NCBI GenBank assembly: GCA_022732315.1 | Contig: JAIJUV010000020.1 | Location: 1 to 24,363 of the forward strand | Source: Prevotella sp. | GTDB taxonomy: Bacteria > Bacteroidota > Bacteroidia > Bacteroidales > Bacteroidaceae | Reading direction: 5' to 3' | DNA length: 24,363 bases | Shown: in pieces, positions 24,170-24,363 of the stretch | Position numbering within the stretch: position 1 is the stretch's first letter | Layout of the letters: each line of letters opens with the position of its first letter | Made by a program: the position numbers and the translations under genes | The notes under the pieces: generated by a model | Seen by the model: the letters and a program-made list of their open reading frames with translations, nothing else | The model's database searches: none | Told to the model about the DNA's origin: nothing

Positions 24170-24195
24170 ACGGAAACCGCCGTGAGGAAGGTCCG
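24170..24195 (+). promoter_or_regulatory. Possible structured rpsO leader (S15 autoregulation candidate)
   Basis: In the untranslated leader, ACGG (24170-24173) can pair with CCGT (24180-24183), while ACC in that loop can pair with GGT (24190-24192) as a pseudoknot. Alternatively CGGA (24171-24174) pairs with TCCG (24192-24195). Mutually exclusive folds are known in rpsO leaders of other bacteria, where S15 represses its own translation. The stems are short, so this is a suggestion only. Confidence 0.25.
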
Positions 24196-24247
24196 AAATT
24201 GCATCATATTCATTAATATAACAATTAAATTTTTAAGTATCACAGCT

Positions 24248-24363
24248 ATGTATTTAGACAAAGCAAAAAAAGAAGAGATCTTTAGCAAGTACGGAAAGTC
24301 TAACTCTGATACTGGTTCAGCTGAGAGCCAGATAGCATTGTTCTCATACCGTATTGCTCATTT
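24248..24363 (+). CDS. rpsO: 30S ribosomal protein S15 (3' end beyond window)
   Basis: The frame from the ATG at 24248 gives 38 residues starting MYLDKAKKEEIFSKYG and continuing SDTGSAESQIALFSYRIAH, the conserved N-terminal part of S15, including the TGS-ESQ stretch before the second helix. S15 binds the 16S rRNA central domain early in 30S assembly. The full protein is about 89 residues, so roughly 50 are missing at the right edge. It has its own promoter and a leader of about 85 bases that may be structured. Confidence 0.95.
   Translation, partial: MYLDKAKKEEIFSKYGKSNSDTGSAESQIALFSYRIAH

Overview
The window looks like chromosome from a gut Bacteroidota of the Prevotella/Segatella type (S. 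copri-like). The evidence is several promoters with the Bacteroidota -7 box TAnnTTTG, three of them with a TTTG -33 box 19 or 20 bases upstream; the fused murF-alr gene; a GSCFA protein; an OMP_b-brl-type barrel; and secreted fucosidases next to a regulator with a two-component-type propeller sensor. The species is inferred from the style of the proteins, not from a search.

Layout. (1) 1-3466, minus: a sugar-acid operon, gatC-type EIIC permease, then a signal-peptide-bearing KduI, then an ExuT-like MFS transporter cut by the left edge. (2) 3673-9550, minus: an envelope operon, YfhO-family membrane protein, GSCFA protein, MurF-Alr fusion, closed by a strong terminator at 3607-3637. (3) 9821-11766, plus: outer-membrane barrel, MTA/SAH nucleosidase (mtnN) and luxS, an S-adenosylhomocysteine recycling and AI-2 unit, closed by a terminator at 11826-11851. 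(4) 12029-20928: a fucose-release locus. GH29 alpha-L-fucosidase and a secreted beta-sandwich protein form a plus-strand operon. They are followed by a membrane-anchored AraC-type regulator and, convergent to it, a 1241-residue GH95 enzyme. No SusC/SusD pair lies in the window. (5) 21142-22104, minus: a BASS-family transporter. (6) 22263-24065, minus: the translational GTPase TypA/BipA, divergent from rpsO (S15), which is cut by the right edge.

Most interesting signals. The regulator at 14681-17062 has the periplasmic propellers, Y_Y_Y domain and membrane helix of a hybrid two-component system, but passes straight into the AraC DNA-binding domain with no kinase or receiver. The GH95 promoter carries a 12-base direct repeat with a 21-base period just upstream of a -7 box that lacks a good -33 box, which is the expected geometry for an AraC-type activator. 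Together these suggest a phosphorelay-free transmembrane switch controlling fucosidase expression. The sugar-acid operon is also odd: it pairs an orphan PTS-type EIIC with an apparently exported KduI.

No tRNA, rRNA, CRISPR array, insertion sequence or phage gene was seen. Gene-free stretches are short and hold promoters, terminators and a few tandem repeats, described individually.
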